45,756 bases of DNA from an uncultured Lactobacillus sp. (GTDB lineage: Bacteria; Bacillota; Bacilli; Lactobacillales; Lactobacillaceae), in the NCBI RefSeq assembly GCF_945290125.1, contig NZ_CALYQV010000011.1, positions 1 through 45,756 on the forward strand, given 5' to 3'. Below are positions 26,400 to 35,994 of the stretch, one piece after another. How positions within the stretch are numbered: the first letter of the stretch is position 1; each line of letters opens with the position of its first letter. The notes beneath the pieces are model-generated. The model saw only the letters and a program-made list of their open reading frames with translations, was not told the origin of the DNA and made no database searches. The position numbers were made by a program, and so were the translations under genes.

Positions 26400-28211
26400 T
26401 TATTCTACAGTGACGCTTTTCGCTAAATTACGCGGCTTATCAACATCTAGTCCTTTATCTTTAGCTGCAAAATATGCAAAAAATTGTGCTGTAACTACAC
26501 TAACAAGTGGCGAAAGATAGTAATTAACTTCAGGTAAAACAATATCATCGGTAGGTTTAGCTAATGATTTACGTGCAATAGTAATAACGGTTGCACAGCG
26601 TGCAATTACCTCTTGAATGTTTCCCCGCATCAAATCCGCTGTGACAGAATCATTAATCAAAGCGATTACAGGTGTGCCTTTTTCAATCAATGAAATTGTG
26701 CCATGCTTTAATTCCGCTGCCGCAAAACCTTCTGTTTGAATATATGACACTTCTTTAAGTTTAAGGGCTGCCTCCAAAGCGACTGGATAATCAATCCCTC
26801 TGCCAATGTAGAAAGCATTGCGACTTGATATAATATCCTTCTGAGCGAGCTGCTCAATTTTTTTCTGATTCGAAATCACTTGTTCAATTCCTTCTGCAGC
26901 TAAAGCAAAATTCTTTTTCAAATCAAAAGCTGCAGCATCTTTAACACCTAATTTTTCTCCTAATGCCTTGGCAACCATAGCTTGAACGGCAACTTGGGCA
27001 GTATAAGCTTTAGTTGAAGCTACAGCAATCTCAGGCCCTGCTTCAAGTGACATAGCATAATTAGCTTCGCGTGCCAAAGTTGAATTGGGAACATTCGTCA
27101 AAGTTAGACTGGGAATGCCACGCTTAATCGCCTGTTGTAAGACAACGCGTGAATCAGCCGTTTCACCTGATTGCGATAAGAAAATAAAGAATGGGTGTTT
27201 TGACATCATTGGAAAATGGTAACCTGCTTCAGATGCAAATCCTACTTCAGTTGGGATCTTGGTCAGCTTCTCAAAAAGATGTTTACCAATTAAACCTGCA
27301 TGGTAACTTGTACCAGCAGCAAAGATATACAGTCTATCTGTCTGAGATAGAGCATTAATAATTTTAGCATCTACTTTAGGGTCACCAGTTTGATCAAGAT
27401 AATGTTGATCTAAGTGCCGTAAAACACTCGGCTGCTCACAAATTTCTTTAAGCATGTAGAATTCATAAGTGCCCTTAGAAGCAGCATTTTCATCAATATT
27501 TAACTCATAGTGCTGATGATCAACCTTTTGACCAGCAATAGTTTCAAGCTGATACCCATCTTGAGTAATGTCTCCAACCTCACCATCTTGTAAATCAACG
27601 AAAGTTTTGGTATGATCCAATACCGATAAGGCATCAGATGCGATAAAATTAAAGCCATTACCCAGTCCCAGCATCAAAGGAGATTTATTTTTAGCAATAA
27701 AAATATGATTTGGATTTTGATTGTCAATTAATAAAAGAGCATATGATCCCTTAATTAATTGTAGGGCCTGCTTTAGAGCCGTAAAGGCATCTTCATTTTT
27801 TTCACGAGCAAATTTACTAACTAATTGAACTATTACCTCGGTATCAGTGTCAGACTTAAAGGTAACATCATTTAAGTATTGCTTTTTTATTTCTTGGTAA
27901 TTTTCAATTACGCCATTATGAACCAGATAAAAGCGTTCGGTTTCATCAAATTGGGGATGAGCATTAGATTCAGTGGGCTTACCATGTGTTGCCCAACGAG
28001 TATGACCAATTCCAATCATACCCTGCTCTTCTGGAGTCATTTTGTTCTTCAAGTCCTCAATACGACCAGCAGTTTTAGTTAAATATTTTTTTCCTGCCAA
28101 ATCATTGAGGTAAATTCCTGCAGAATCATATCCGCGATATTCAAGCTTAGACAACCCATTTAAAACAATTTCTCTAGCAGACTTTCCAACTATGCCAACA
28201 ATTCCACACAT
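26400..28211 (-). CDS. glmS: Glutamine-fructose-6-phosphate aminotransferase (isomerizing)
   Basis: A 603-residue enzyme making glucosamine-6-phosphate from fructose-6-phosphate and glutamine, the entry step to UDP-GlcNAc. Cys2 of MCGIVG is the glutaminase nucleophile; RGYDSAG and HTRWATHG mark the glutaminase domain. Two SIS sugar-isomerase domains follow (GTSYHAG, SQSGETADS, then the second near residue 460), and the C-terminus DKPRNLAKSVTVE is intact. The ATG at 28211 is set by AAAGGAGAAG and by the need for Cys at position 2; the longer open frame is artefactual. It has its own promoter and terminator. Confidence 0.97.
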   Translation of the reverse strand: MCGIVGIVGKSAREIVLNGLSKLEYRGYDSAGIYLNDLAGKKYLTKTAGRIEDLKNKMTPEEQGMIGIGHTRWATHGKPTESNAHPQFDETERFYLVHNGVIENYQEIKKQYLNDVTFKSDTDTEVIVQLVSKFAREKNEDAFTALKQALQLIKGSYALLLIDNQNPNHIFIAKNKSPLMLGLGNGFNFIASDALSVLDHTKTFVDLQDGEVGDITQDGYQLETIAGQKVDHQHYELNIDENAASKGTYEFYMLKEICEQPSVLRHLDQHYLDQTGDPKVDAKIINALSQTDRLYIFAAGTSYHAGLIGKHLFEKLTKIPTEVGFASEAGYHFPMMSKHPFFIFLSQSGETADSRVVLQQAIKRGIPSLTLTNVPNSTLAREANYAMSLEAGPEIAVASTKAYTAQVAVQAMVAKALGEKLGVKDAAAFDLKKNFALAAEGIEQVISNQKKIEQLAQKDIISSRNAFYIGRGIDYPVALEAALKLKEVSYIQTEGFAAAELKHGTISLIEKGTPVIALINDSVTADLMRGNIQEVIARCATVITIARKSLAKPTDDIVLPEVNYYLSPLVSVVTAQFFAYFAAKDKGLDVDKPRNLAKSVTVE

Positions 28212-28279
28212 ATTCTTCTCCTTTGGTCTAGTAAAAATAATCAATTTGGATTAATTAGTTAATTCAACTTAATTATGGA

Positions 28280-28308
28280 ATAATAGCCTTTTTTAATAAA
28301 TTGGTCAA
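28280..28308 (-). promoter_or_regulatory. glmS promoter
   Basis: On the minus strand, TTGACC (28308-28303), a 17-bp spacer and TATTAT (28285-28280), about 69 bp upstream of the start codon. Confidence 0.72.
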
Positions 28309-28528
28309 GCAATATTTTAAAAATTGGTCTATACAATAATGTAAAATTACTATTACTAACACAAAAGTTTGCCCAAATAAGTGATGAAAATCTTAAATTG
28401 AGGCCGGTTAAACAGTTATACCTTTAAATAAGCATATGCTTAAGCTGTTGTGTAAAATACAAAAGTGATATTTAAGTATTATTCAGAAAAAAGCGGGCTT
28501 CTTGCTATCTTTTTTGTTTTACGTGAAG

Positions 28529-28566
28529 TTGTCATTCTTAATAGACAATTTAATAGCTAGCTATTA
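28529..28566 (+). promoter_or_regulatory. Promoter with 16-bp perfect palindrome for the SLAP-like gene
   Basis: TTGTCA (28529-28534), a 16-bp spacer and TAATAG (28551-28556). The -10 lies inside the exact palindrome TAATAGCTAGCTATTA (28551-28566), which ends 27 bp before the start codon. A repressor site is plausible; the signal has outlived an intact gene. Confidence 0.5.
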
Positions 28567-28593
28567 GAATTTAAGGATAAAGGGGTAATTACA

Positions 28594-29604
28594 ATGAAAA
28601 TTAACAAAAAATTGTTTATTAGCTTAGTAGCTGGAATATTGACAACAACAGCTATAGCAGCTACTACAACTAATATTGCTCAAGCTCAAACTACTACTTC
28701 AAATGTAAATTCTGAGCAAGGCAAGCTAACCTTGAATCATAAGACGCGTGTTTATAACAAAAAGGGTAAGAAAAAATATTCTTATCTTAAAACGAATGAA
28801 TTGCTAAAAAAGGGTGCTTCAGTAAGATACGTTGGCAAAATTAAAGCCTTATCTGATCCAGATACTAAACGTTATTCCTTTAATGATAAAGATATGAACT
28901 GGTATTATCTACCATATAAGACAATTAAAGGTAAACAATACTACAATATCGGTCATGGTGGTTGTATTAAAGTTATAAATGTTGAAAGTATCAATGGAAA
29001 TAAGCTATTTACTAATTATGCTACTGTTACAATAGCTTCTTGGCCGTTTTCTTCTGATAAAGATTTTACAAAAGCAAATCTTGTTAATAATAAAGGTGAA
29101 TTTACCGATAAATATGTTAAAAAGGGTACAAAACTAGTGGTTGATCGTCGCAGTAATAGAGAAGAACTAGCAGGGACGACTAAAATTGATATGCTTGATA
29201 ATGAGTGGTTCTAGAAGTATTCCGCATAAAAAACAATAAAAATCTGTTTGTTTTAAGAGACGACCTTAAAACGCAGCCTCGCCAGCAACTAATACCGTAT
29301 ACTAATATCATGCATGTAAGATTTGTGAATGACGCATATCTTTATAATACAAAAGGAGAATTTGCGGACGATTCATGGTTCAGTTCAGGTGATACGGTTT
29401 CGGTTACAAGTTTAAGATATATGGGTTCCAGCAGATAAAAAAGCATAGCTGTTTTATGAAGTTTTAGATTCACCTTCATCAGTGTTAAACTGTGATTTTG
29501 TAAAAGTTTCTACTGCTAAATATACTTTTGGCAATCATTTAAAGCCAGTGAATACAGCAGCTGATGTCACGCCAGCCAACATAGAAAAAGATGTAAAAGA
29601 ATAA
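28594..29604 (+). pseudogene. Decayed secreted SLAP-like (S-layer-type) surface protein
   Basis: A signal peptide (MKINKKLFISLVAG, then a hydrophobic stretch ending AQA) leads into repeats resembling the lactobacillar SLAP wall-binding domain (TRVYNKKGKKKYSYL, YYLPYKTIKGKQYYNIG, LVVDRR). The first frame stops at 29214 (DNEWF then TAG). Matching sequence resumes one frame over from about 29212 (VFRIKNNKNLFVLRDD, then VNDAYLYNTKGEF), as if one base were deleted. A second shift occurs near 29420, followed by an in-frame TAG near 29447 before the final VLDSPSSVLNCDFV to VKE-stop. Two frameshifts and a nonsense codon make a functional full-length product unlikely; the first 206 residues could still be secreted. 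Confidence 0.8.
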
Positions 29605-29632
29605 TACAAATATTTTTGAGTAAAGTTTGTAT

Positions 29633-29672
29633 AATAAGACCCCAAAATTGAAGTCAATTTTGGGGTCTTATT
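29633..29672. terminator. Bidirectional terminator between the surface-protein remnant and glmM
   Basis: A 19-bp perfect inverted repeat (29633-29651 with 29654-29672) with a GACCCC core. It serves the convergent transcripts. Confidence 0.9.
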
Positions 29673-29719
29673 ATTATTTACCTGCTTTTTAGCTCAAAAA
29701 TGCAATGGGTTTATTTTAC

Positions 29720-31072
29720 TTACACGCCCATTTCCTTTTCAACTACATCAGTTATTCTCTTCACATAGGCATCAGTTTCCTCTTGGGTTGGTCCTTCAGC
29801 CATTACACGCAAAAGTGACTGTGTTCCGGAAGGTCGCACTAATACTCTACCATCGTCACCCATATCGTTTTCAACCTCTTTTATTACATCTAAAATAGGT
29901 TGATGCTCTTTCCAGGATTTCTTATCTTTTACCGGAACGTTTACCAGACACTGTGGATATTCTTTAAAATCAGTTAGTAACTCAGTTAGAGTTTTGCCAG
30001 TTCTTTTCATCACTAACATCAAATGTAAACCTGTCAACATTCCGTCACCTGTATTATGATAATCACTCATAATCACGTGACCAGATTGTTCTCCACCTAA
30101 ATTATAACCATGCGCACGCATTTCTTCTGAAACATATCGGTCGCCCACTTGAGTCCGAACATTTTTAATACCACGTCTTTGCAACGCTTTAGTAAATCCC
30201 AGATTACTCATTACAGTGGTAACGATTGTATCTTTTTTCAAACGGCCACCATCTTCCATATAGCTGCCAAGTATATACATAATATGGTCACCATCAACCT
30301 CGTGACCATTTTCATCGACAGCGATACAACGATCAGCATCACCGTCAAATGCAAGACCAAGTTGTGCGCCCTGTTTCACTACTTCTTCCTGCAGTTTTTC
30401 AGTATGAGTGGCTCCAACGTGATCATTAATGTTAAGGCCATCGGGATGAATAGCAATAGTAATGAAGTCAACACCACAATCAGCAAATAACCGAGAAATT
30501 AGGCTGCTGGCGGCACCATTTGCACCATCGATCACAACCTTAATACCACTAAGGTCTTCAGGAATAGTATTTTCAATAAACTGTAAATATTTGGCACTAC
30601 CTTCATGAAAATCGGTGACAGAACCTAGTCCTTTAGCAGAAGGTCGAGGTAAACTATCTTTAGGGGCATCAATCAATTTTTCAATTTCGCCTTCCATTTC
30701 GTCCGACAATTTCAAACCATCGCTGCCAAAGAACTTAATACCATTATCTTCAACAGGATTATGGGAAGCAGAAATCTGAACACCTGCATCAGCGCCTTGA
30801 GCACGAACTAGATACGATAATCCCGGTGTAGTAATTACACCTACCTCCAAGACCTCAATTCCAACAGAAAGAAGTCCTGATATCAAGGCGTATTCCAACA
30901 TCTGCCCAGAAATTCTCGTATCACGAGAAACCAAAACTTTGGCCTGTTCTTCTTTAGACTTGTTTTTTGTTAAGACGTAACCACCGTCTCGCCCTAACTT
31001 AAATGCCAACTCAGGAGATAGATCTTGATTAGCGACCCCACGTACACCATCAGTGCCAAAATATTTTAACAT
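29720..31072 (-). CDS. glmM: Phosphoglucosamine mutase
   Basis: A 450-residue alpha-D-phosphohexomutase converting glucosamine-6-phosphate to glucosamine-1-phosphate, the step after GlmS. The phosphoserine loop is VQISASHNP (Ser near 103), the metal site is DGDADRC, the substrate loop GEQSGH, and the phosphate-binding loop RPSGTQ. The last commonly reads RPSGTE in other phyla. Length matches the family. It starts 20 bp after cdaR in the conserved cdaA-cdaR-glmM order. In relatives GlmM binds and inhibits CdaA, so c-di-AMP and wall precursor synthesis may be coupled here. Confidence 0.97.
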   Translation of the reverse strand: MLKYFGTDGVRGVANQDLSPELAFKLGRDGGYVLTKNKSKEEQAKVLVSRDTRISGQMLEYALISGLLSVGIEVLEVGVITTPGLSYLVRAQGADAGVQISASHNPVEDNGIKFFGSDGLKLSDEMEGEIEKLIDAPKDSLPRPSAKGLGSVTDFHEGSAKYLQFIENTIPEDLSGIKVVIDGANGAASSLISRLFADCGVDFITIAIHPDGLNINDHVGATHTEKLQEEVVKQGAQLGLAFDGDADRCIAVDENGHEVDGDHIMYILGSYMEDGGRLKKDTIVTTVMSNLGFTKALQRRGIKNVRTQVGDRYVSEEMRAHGYNLGGEQSGHVIMSDYHNTGDGMLTGLHLMLVMKRTGKTLTELLTDFKEYPQCLVNVPVKDKKSWKEHQPILDVIKEVENDMGDDGRVLVRPSGTQSLLRVMAEGPTQEETDAYVKRITDVVEKEMGV

Positions 31073-31092
31073 TACTAAACAACCTTTCTTTC

Positions 31093-32070
31093 TTATTTAT
31101 CAACATTTTGTGTGTCTTTTGTATTTTCTACCTTTATATCAACATTGATTTGCCTTGGATTCGATTTAACTACACCGTCAGGTAAATTGAAAGTAATAGT
31201 TTTGGTAGCAGAAACGTTAACAGAACCTAAATCAACGGGAACTTTCAAGCGCTTAACTTTAGCCAGAGCATCTTCATTGCCATATAAAGTTACGTATTTG
31301 GTTTTAGCAGTCAGTGAGTAAATTTTATTTGTTTTTTCATGTTCTGGTTCAAGCTGAACTTTTACTACTTTTTTTGCCGTTGTGATAGGTATTGTTACTT
31401 TAGCAGTTGCAGGATCAATTATTACATTCAACTGTCTTCCCTTATTATCTACTGCAATCAAGTTTACCTGTCGCTCATAAGTGTGATCAATACCATTAGG
31501 TAAAACCACCTTGGCAACAATCTGATCAATTTGATCAACTTCTGAGCGAGCCCCGGTTACCTCCACCTGTTGCGGGTAAACGCTGGAATGACCTCTCTGA
31601 TAACCAGGAGCTACAGCACCTTTATTATACTCTATTTGTACAGGCATTGTAGTTGACTTACGTCGCTGAATGTCGACAGTAACATTTCGCGGCTTAACTG
31701 AATAAGATATTTGCTTATTAATACCATTAATATGAATTTTGACATTATGCTTACCAATGCTTTTTTTCGTCAAGTCAATGTAAGCTCTAAAATTTTGAGT
31801 ATTAATAGTAGAAGTAACAAGTGCTGTAGACCCTTCCAAAGTAACACTAACTCTTTCGGGATAGCCCACAACGTAATACTTGTCCGTATCAACTGAAACC
31901 TGCAAAGGTACTTTGATTGTTTCAGTCTTATTAGCAGTTTGCTTTGTCTTTTCAGTTTGTCCCTGAGATAAAAATCCTTCTTGGGTGGAATTGACATAAA
32001 TAACCAATAAAACTGCAATTAAAAGGGAGACCAGCCTGATAAACCAAGATTTTTTCCAAAATTCTTTCAT
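31093..32070 (-). CDS. cdaR: YbbR-domain protein CdaR, regulator of the c-di-AMP cyclase
   Basis: A 325-residue protein with one N-terminal TM segment (about 11-26, [16 protein letters not shown]) and an extracytoplasmic series of YbbR domains (about 50-315) made of repeating beta segments such as [27 protein letters not shown] by pattern. It overlaps cdaA by 4 bp (ATGA), indicating coupling. In Bacillus and Listeria relatives CdaR binds CdaA in the membrane and modulates c-di-AMP production. The C-terminus is short and lysine-rich. Confidence 0.92.
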   Translation of the reverse strand: MKEFWKKSWFIRLVSLLIAVLLVIYVNSTQEGFLSQGQTEKTKQTANKTETIKVPLQVSVDTDKYYVVGYPERVSVTLEGSTALVTSTINTQNFRAYIDLTKKSIGKHNVKIHINGINKQISYSVKPRNVTVDIQRRKSTTMPVQIEYNKGAVAPGYQRGHSSVYPQQVEVTGARSEVDQIDQIVAKVVLPNGIDHTYERQVNLIAVDNKGRQLNVIIDPATAKVTIPITTAKKVVKVQLEPEHEKTNKIYSLTAKTKYVTLYGNEDALAKVKRLKVPVDLGSVNVSATKTITFNLPDGVVKSNPRQINVDIKVENTKDTQNVDK

Positions 32071-32912
32071 CGGTCAGCACCCCATTTCCATATTTTACGG
32101 ATAATTTTTTGGTACCATTTATCATTATCATTTTTCTTTGGTACCAATTCAGCATTAAGATATTTTAGATATTCATCCCGAGTCATATCGACCATAAAGC
32201 GACCGTTACGGGTAATTGTTACTCCACCTGTTTCCTCAGAGACAACGACGGTAATTGCATCTGTCACTTCGGAAATACCAACAGCAGCTCGGTGACGGGT
32301 CCCCAACCTTTTAGGAATCATACTATTATCTGAAAGTGGTAAATAAGCAGCTGCCACTGCAATTTTGTGATCCTTGTTAATAATCACGGCACCATCGTGT
32401 AAAGGAGTATTAGGAATAAAAATGTTAATTAATAATTCTCCTGTGACATCAGCGTTAAGCTTGATTCCAGTTTCGATATAATCCTCTAGGCCAGTTTCCT
32501 GTTGGATAGTAATTAATGCCCCAATTCTTCTTTTCGACATATATTGAATGGCTTTATCAAGTTCATTAATGAATTTAATTGATTCGCTTCGGGCACTATC
32601 CTCGCGACCGCCAAAAATAGGCAGGCGTCCTAAATGTTCGAGACCACGTCTAATTTCTGGTTGAAAAATCACAATAATTCCAACTACAGACCAAGAAACA
32701 ATTTGGTCAATCAGCCAAGTCGTAGTATGTAGTTGTAGTATCCCTGCAATAATGCGCACGATAAAAATCAGCACAATTCCCTTTGCTAACTGGACAGCCT
32801 TAGTTCCCCTGATTAAAATAACTAAGTGATAAACTACAAACCAGATAATCAGGACATCAAGAATTGTAGATAAGTTGCCCCAAGTAAAAATATGTGCTCC
32901 GCTAGTTTGCAT
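32067..32912 (-). CDS. cdaA: Membrane diadenylate cyclase CdaA (c-di-AMP synthase)
   Basis: A 281-residue enzyme making c-di-AMP from two ATP. Three N-terminal TM helices (about 15-35, 42-62, 67-85) precede the DAC catalytic domain (about 95-245). The catalytic DGA (173-175, LHDGAVII) and the RHR motif (206-208, GTRHRAA) are present. The gene starts 44 bp after murB and overlaps cdaR by 4 bp. c-di-AMP controls potassium and osmolyte transport and wall homeostasis in Gram-positive bacteria. Confidence 0.96.
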   Translation of the reverse strand: MQTSGAHIFTWGNLSTILDVLIIWFVVYHLVILIRGTKAVQLAKGIVLIFIVRIIAGILQLHTTTWLIDQIVSWSVVGIIVIFQPEIRRGLEHLGRLPIFGGREDSARSESIKFINELDKAIQYMSKRRIGALITIQQETGLEDYIETGIKLNADVTGELLINIFIPNTPLHDGAVIINKDHKIAVAAAYLPLSDNSMIPKRLGTRHRAAVGISEVTDAITVVVSEETGGVTITRNGRFMVDMTRDEYLKYLNAELVPKKNDNDKWYQKIIRKIWKWGADR

Positions 32913-32956
32913 AAATACTCCTTTCTCTAATGTGTGAACATAATAATTGTATCAGT

Positions 32957-33856
32957 TTACTCATCAGGCTCGCCAATAATTCTTACCTCAGTTTGTAAAT
33001 CCAAACCAAACTGAGACTTGATTTTTGTTTGTATTAAATGAATTAAATTAAGGTAATCCGTCGCAGTAGCATTACCCTTATTCACAATAAATCCAGCGTG
33101 CTTGGTGGAATCTTGAGCGCCGCCTATTTGCTTTCCTTGCAAACCCGCCTTGATAATCATTGGGCCAACATAGTGACCATCTGGTCTTTTAAAAACACTG
33201 CCACATGAAGGATATTCAAGCGGCTGTTTATATTTACGCAAAGCATTAAGATAATTCATATCTGCTAAAATACGATTTTTGGCAGACTTTTTTAATGCAA
33301 AAACAGCCTTTATGACAATATCACCATTATCCTGAACTAATGAATGTCTATAAGAAAAATTCATTTCAGACAAAGAATGTTTTTTTATTTCTCCCCTACG
33401 CGTCATAACCTTGACGCTTTGAACAACATTACTAGTTTCACCCCCATAAGCACCGGCGTTCATGAAAACTGCACCGCCAACACTTCCTGGTATTCCAGCT
33501 GCAAATTCTAATCCACTTAGGCCATGATGTGCAGCTGTAAAAGCCGTATCCACAATAGTCGCTCCTGCTTGAGCAACAACCTGATTATCTTCAACCTTAA
33601 TTTGGTTCATCGCGGTCAAAATTAGAACTAAACCTGAAATACCGCCATCACGTATTATTAAGTTAGAAGCATTGCCTATTACAGTTAAGGGAATTTCGTT
33701 ATCATAAGCAGTAATTACTAAATCTCTTAATTCATTTTCATTGTGAGGAAAAGCAAGAAATTCAGCTGGACCTCCTGTTTTCGTAAATGTATATTTACTA
33801 AGTGGAACCTGTTTTTTTATTTCTAAACCTTTTTTGGTTAAATCTGATAACTTCAA
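32957..33856 (-). CDS. murB: UDP-N-acetylenolpyruvoylglucosamine reductase
   Basis: An FAD enzyme reducing UDP-GlcNAc-enolpyruvate to UDP-MurNAc. It shows TKTGGPAEFLAFP, GNASNLIIRDGG, the FAD-binding GLEFAAGIPGSVGGAVFMN, SYRHS, the catalytic Ser in PSCGSVFKRP, and the C-terminal Glu in TEVRIIGE. This is the shorter (type II) form of about 300 residues. The start is probably TTG at 33856, about 9 nt from GGGG; TTG at 33862 is possible but too close to that site. Placed directly before cdaA, it may share a transcript with the c-di-AMP/glmM genes. Confidence 0.95.
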   Translation of the reverse strand: MKLSDLTKKGLEIKKQVPLSKYTFTKTGGPAEFLAFPHNENELRDLVITAYDNEIPLTVIGNASNLIIRDGGISGLVLILTAMNQIKVEDNQVVAQAGATIVDTAFTAAHHGLSGLEFAAGIPGSVGGAVFMNAGAYGGETSNVVQSVKVMTRRGEIKKHSLSEMNFSYRHSLVQDNGDIVIKAVFALKKSAKNRILADMNYLNALRKYKQPLEYPSCGSVFKRPDGHYVGPMIIKAGLQGKQIGGAQDSTKHAGFIVNKGNATATDYLNLIHLIQTKIKSQFGLDLQTEVRIIGEPDE

Positions 33857-33955
33857 AACCAAAATCCCCTTTTATCTAATCTTTTTCTATTTTACCTCAT
33901 TCAGTTAAGACCTTCATCATATGTTATACTAAAATTAAAATTTAAAGGAGATAAC

Positions 33956-34489
33956 ATGAATTTTATTGCGATGGATTTCGAAACAGCCAACAGACATCCT
34001 GAAAGTGCCTGCTCTTTGGCCTTGGTAATGGTTCGGAACAACCAAATTGTAGATCGCTTTTATACTGTAATTAATCCGCAAATGCCTTTTGATGCACGCA
34101 ATATTCAAATCCACGATATCACTGCAGAAGACGTTAAGGATGCCCCGACTATGGCCGAAGTCTGGCCTAAAATCAAAGCACTCTATCAGCCTGGGATGTT
34201 GGTTACAGCACACAATGCTCGTTTTGATACTAATGTAATGCGGCAAAGCTTAGCTCGCTATGATATTCCTGAACCACATTATTTCGTCATCGATACCTTG
34301 CAGACCAGCAAATTATTTGAACCCCAGCTGCCTAACCACAAACTGGATACAGTTTCTAAAGCTCTTAACGTGGAATTATGGCATCATCATAATGCTCTCA
34401 GTGATAGTGAAGCCTGCGCAGGAATTTTGATAGCACAAAATGAAAAATATGGAGACGAGGCTCTAAAAGGTTTGGTCTACCAAATATAA
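33956..34489 (+). CDS. DEDDh 3'-5' exonuclease (DnaQ-like)
   Basis: A 177-residue RNase T/DnaQ-fold exonuclease: motif I MDFETAN (Asp and Glu), motif II AHNARFDTNVM, and motif III with the DEDDh His and Asp in HHHNALSDSEA. There is no polymerase or helicase domain, and length fits stand-alone exonucleases such as the DNA polymerase III epsilon-like proteins of lactobacilli. It may act in DNA or RNA end processing; substrate is unknown. It has a clear AAAGGAGA site and converges on the tsaE operon through a shared terminator. Confidence 0.87.
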   Translation: MNFIAMDFETANRHPESACSLALVMVRNNQIVDRFYTVINPQMPFDARNIQIHDITAEDVKDAPTMAEVWPKIKALYQPGMLVTAHNARFDTNVMRQSLARYDIPEPHYFVIDTLQTSKLFEPQLPNHKLDTVSKALNVELWHHHNALSDSEACAGILIAQNEKYGDEALKGLVYQI

Positions 34490-34492
34490 GCA

Positions 34493-34523
34493 AAAAAAGC
34501 AGGGTTAAAAACCCTACTTTTTT
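34493..34523. terminator. Bidirectional terminator between the exonuclease and tsaE
   Basis: Stem AAAAAG-AGGGTT with AACCCT-CTTTTT (one C/A mismatch, about 34494-34506 with 34510-34522), with A and T tracts outside. It overlaps the end of tsaE. Confidence 0.82.
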
Positions 34524-34995
34524 AGGTTAGTAGCTGCAAAATATTTTTGAGCCATTGTTTATATCTTTCACCCTTTGCCTCAAATTCAACTACTCGTTTA
34601 GTTGAAGACCAACTATCATCTACTCTTTTAATGGTAAGTTGTAAAAATTGCTTAGGAAGCTCTTTTTGGATTACGTCTGGCCATTCGATTACAACTATTC
34701 CCGGTTCAGACAAATAGTTAGTTAAATCGATTGAAGATAAATCATCATTTTCTAAGCGATAAAAATCCATATGAAATAATGGCAGCTTGGCCTCAGGATA
34801 TTCCCTAACAATAGTAAACGTGGGACTTTTTACTGGTCGTTTAATTCCGAGTGCTCTGCCAATTCCCTGAGTCAAAGTCGTTTTGCCAGCACCGAGATCG
34901 CCATTTAACAGTAATAAGTCATGTGCCTGGGCAGTCTGAGCAATAGCTGCACCAAGCTCCTGCATTTTTTGAGCAGAATCAATACTAAGCTTCAT
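34522..34995 (-). CDS. tsaE: tRNA t6A37 biosynthesis ATPase TsaE
   Basis: A 157-residue P-loop ATPase: Walker A GDLGAGKTTL, followed by SPTFTIVREY, HMDFYRLE and VIEWPD, all signatures of TsaE. With TsaB, TsaC and TsaD it makes the t6A modification of tRNAs reading ANN codons; the partners are not in this window. The ATG at 34995 was chosen over the one at 35004 for spacing from AAGGGATGAG. It overlaps the end of pta by 11 bp, indicating coupling in an ung-pta-tsaE operon. Confidence 0.93.
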   Translation of the reverse strand: MKLSIDSAQKMQELGAAIAQTAQAHDLLLLNGDLGAGKTTLTQGIGRALGIKRPVKSPTFTIVREYPEAKLPLFHMDFYRLENDDLSSIDLTNYLSEPGIVVIEWPDVIQKELPKQFLQLTIKRVDDSWSSTKRVVEFEAKGERYKQWLKNILQLLT

Positions 34996-35983
34996 TTTTC
35001 TCATCCCTTAATAGCGCCTGTGCAGCAGTTAAAATCGCGATATTGTAAACGTCCTGTGTACTGGCACCGCGTGACAGGTCGTTAACAGGTTTTTGTAATC
35101 CCTGCAAAATAGGACCAATAGCCGCAAAATTCCCCAAACGCTGAGCAATTTTATAAGAAATATTGCCAGATTGCAGTTCAGGAAATATGAAGACATTTGC
35201 TTGTCCCTTTATTGCGGAATCAGGAGCCTTTTGTGCCGCCACAGCAGGCACAAAAGCGGCATCGAATTGCAGTTCACCATCTGCTGAAATTTCAGGATGT
35301 TCTTTATGAAAAATTTCAGCAGCTTTCTTAACTTTGGTAACCATATCTCCTTTAGCTGAGCCTTTAGTTGAAAAACTCAAAAATGCAACTTTAGGATTAA
35401 TATCAATCATTTTGGCAGTTTGAACGGATTGGTATGCAATTTCTGCTAATGTTTCACTATCTGGATCTAAATTAATAGCACAGTCTGCAAAAATATATTT
35501 CTCATCTTGGCGTTCCATAATGAAACTTCCAGAAACACGTTTCATCCCTTCAGAGGTATGGATCAACTGTAGAGCAGGTCTAACTGTTTCAGCGGTTGAA
35601 TGAGTTGATCCAGATACCATGCCATTGGCAATACCCATTTCCACCAACATAGTACCAAAATAGTTTGGCTCATTTAATATTTCAGCAATATCAGCCTGCG
35701 AGACATTTTTTCTACGTGCCTTTATAAAACTCTGTACCATCGCTTTTTTGCTTTTATAGTGAATCGGATCAACTATTTCTAATTCGTTAAAAGCTAAATT
35801 GTTTTTGCGGATTTTATCAGTTATTATTCCGGTATTACCTAATAAAATAGGTTTAATAATATTTGCCAGGGATAACTGACTGGCTGCATTTAAAATACGT
35901 ATGTCGTTTCCTTCCGGGAAAACTATCTGATACTTTTTTTCTGAGTTTTGTACCTTATTTTTTAACAAATCAAAAACGCTCAT
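34985..35983 (-). CDS. pta: Phosphate acetyltransferase
   Basis: A 332-residue enzyme interconverting acetyl-CoA and acetyl phosphate. Signatures include PEGNDIRIL near the N-terminus, GMVSGSTHSTAETVRPALQ, and the C-terminal FPELQSGNISYKIAQRLG, GPILQG and NDLSRG. Length (about 330) is the short Pta/EutD type without an N-terminal regulatory domain. It lies between ung and tsaE: 11 bp after ung, overlapping tsaE. The same order is common in lactic acid bacteria. Confidence 0.95.
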   Translation of the reverse strand: MSVFDLLKNKVQNSEKKYQIVFPEGNDIRILNAASQLSLANIIKPILLGNTGIITDKIRKNNLAFNELEIVDPIHYKSKKAMVQSFIKARRKNVSQADIAEILNEPNYFGTMLVEMGIANGMVSGSTHSTAETVRPALQLIHTSEGMKRVSGSFIMERQDEKYIFADCAINLDPDSETLAEIAYQSVQTAKMIDINPKVAFLSFSTKGSAKGDMVTKVKKAAEIFHKEHPEISADGELQFDAAFVPAVAAQKAPDSAIKGQANVFIFPELQSGNISYKIAQRLGNFAAIGPILQGLQKPVNDLSRGASTQDVYNIAILTAAQALLRDEKNEA

Positions 35984-35994
35984 TTATCTCCTAC

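Larger units (their letters stand above)
28212..28593. other. 382-bp divergent promoter region between glmS and the SLAP-like pseudogene
   Basis: It holds the glmS promoter (28280-28308, minus) and a promoter with palindrome for the surface-protein remnant (28529-28566, plus). The roughly 60-nt glmS leader is too short for, and shows no core of, a glmS ribozyme. The middle (about 28310-28520) is AT-rich with nothing recognised. Confidence 0.55.

Noticed and set aside
28212-28300. glmS ribozyme or riboswitch upstream of glmS
   Set aside because: The leader from the predicted start is only about 60-70 nt and contains no recognisable ribozyme core.
29205-29438. Separate small gene after the first SLAP-like frame
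   Set aside because: Its sequence continues the same SLAP-like pattern and its GTG start lies inside the preceding frame without a ribosome binding site; it is a frameshifted part of one pseudogene.
31770-32155. Minus-strand frames at 31770-32018 and 31952-32155
   Set aside because: They are alternative frames inside cdaR/cdaA, which have strong family matches and coupled starts.
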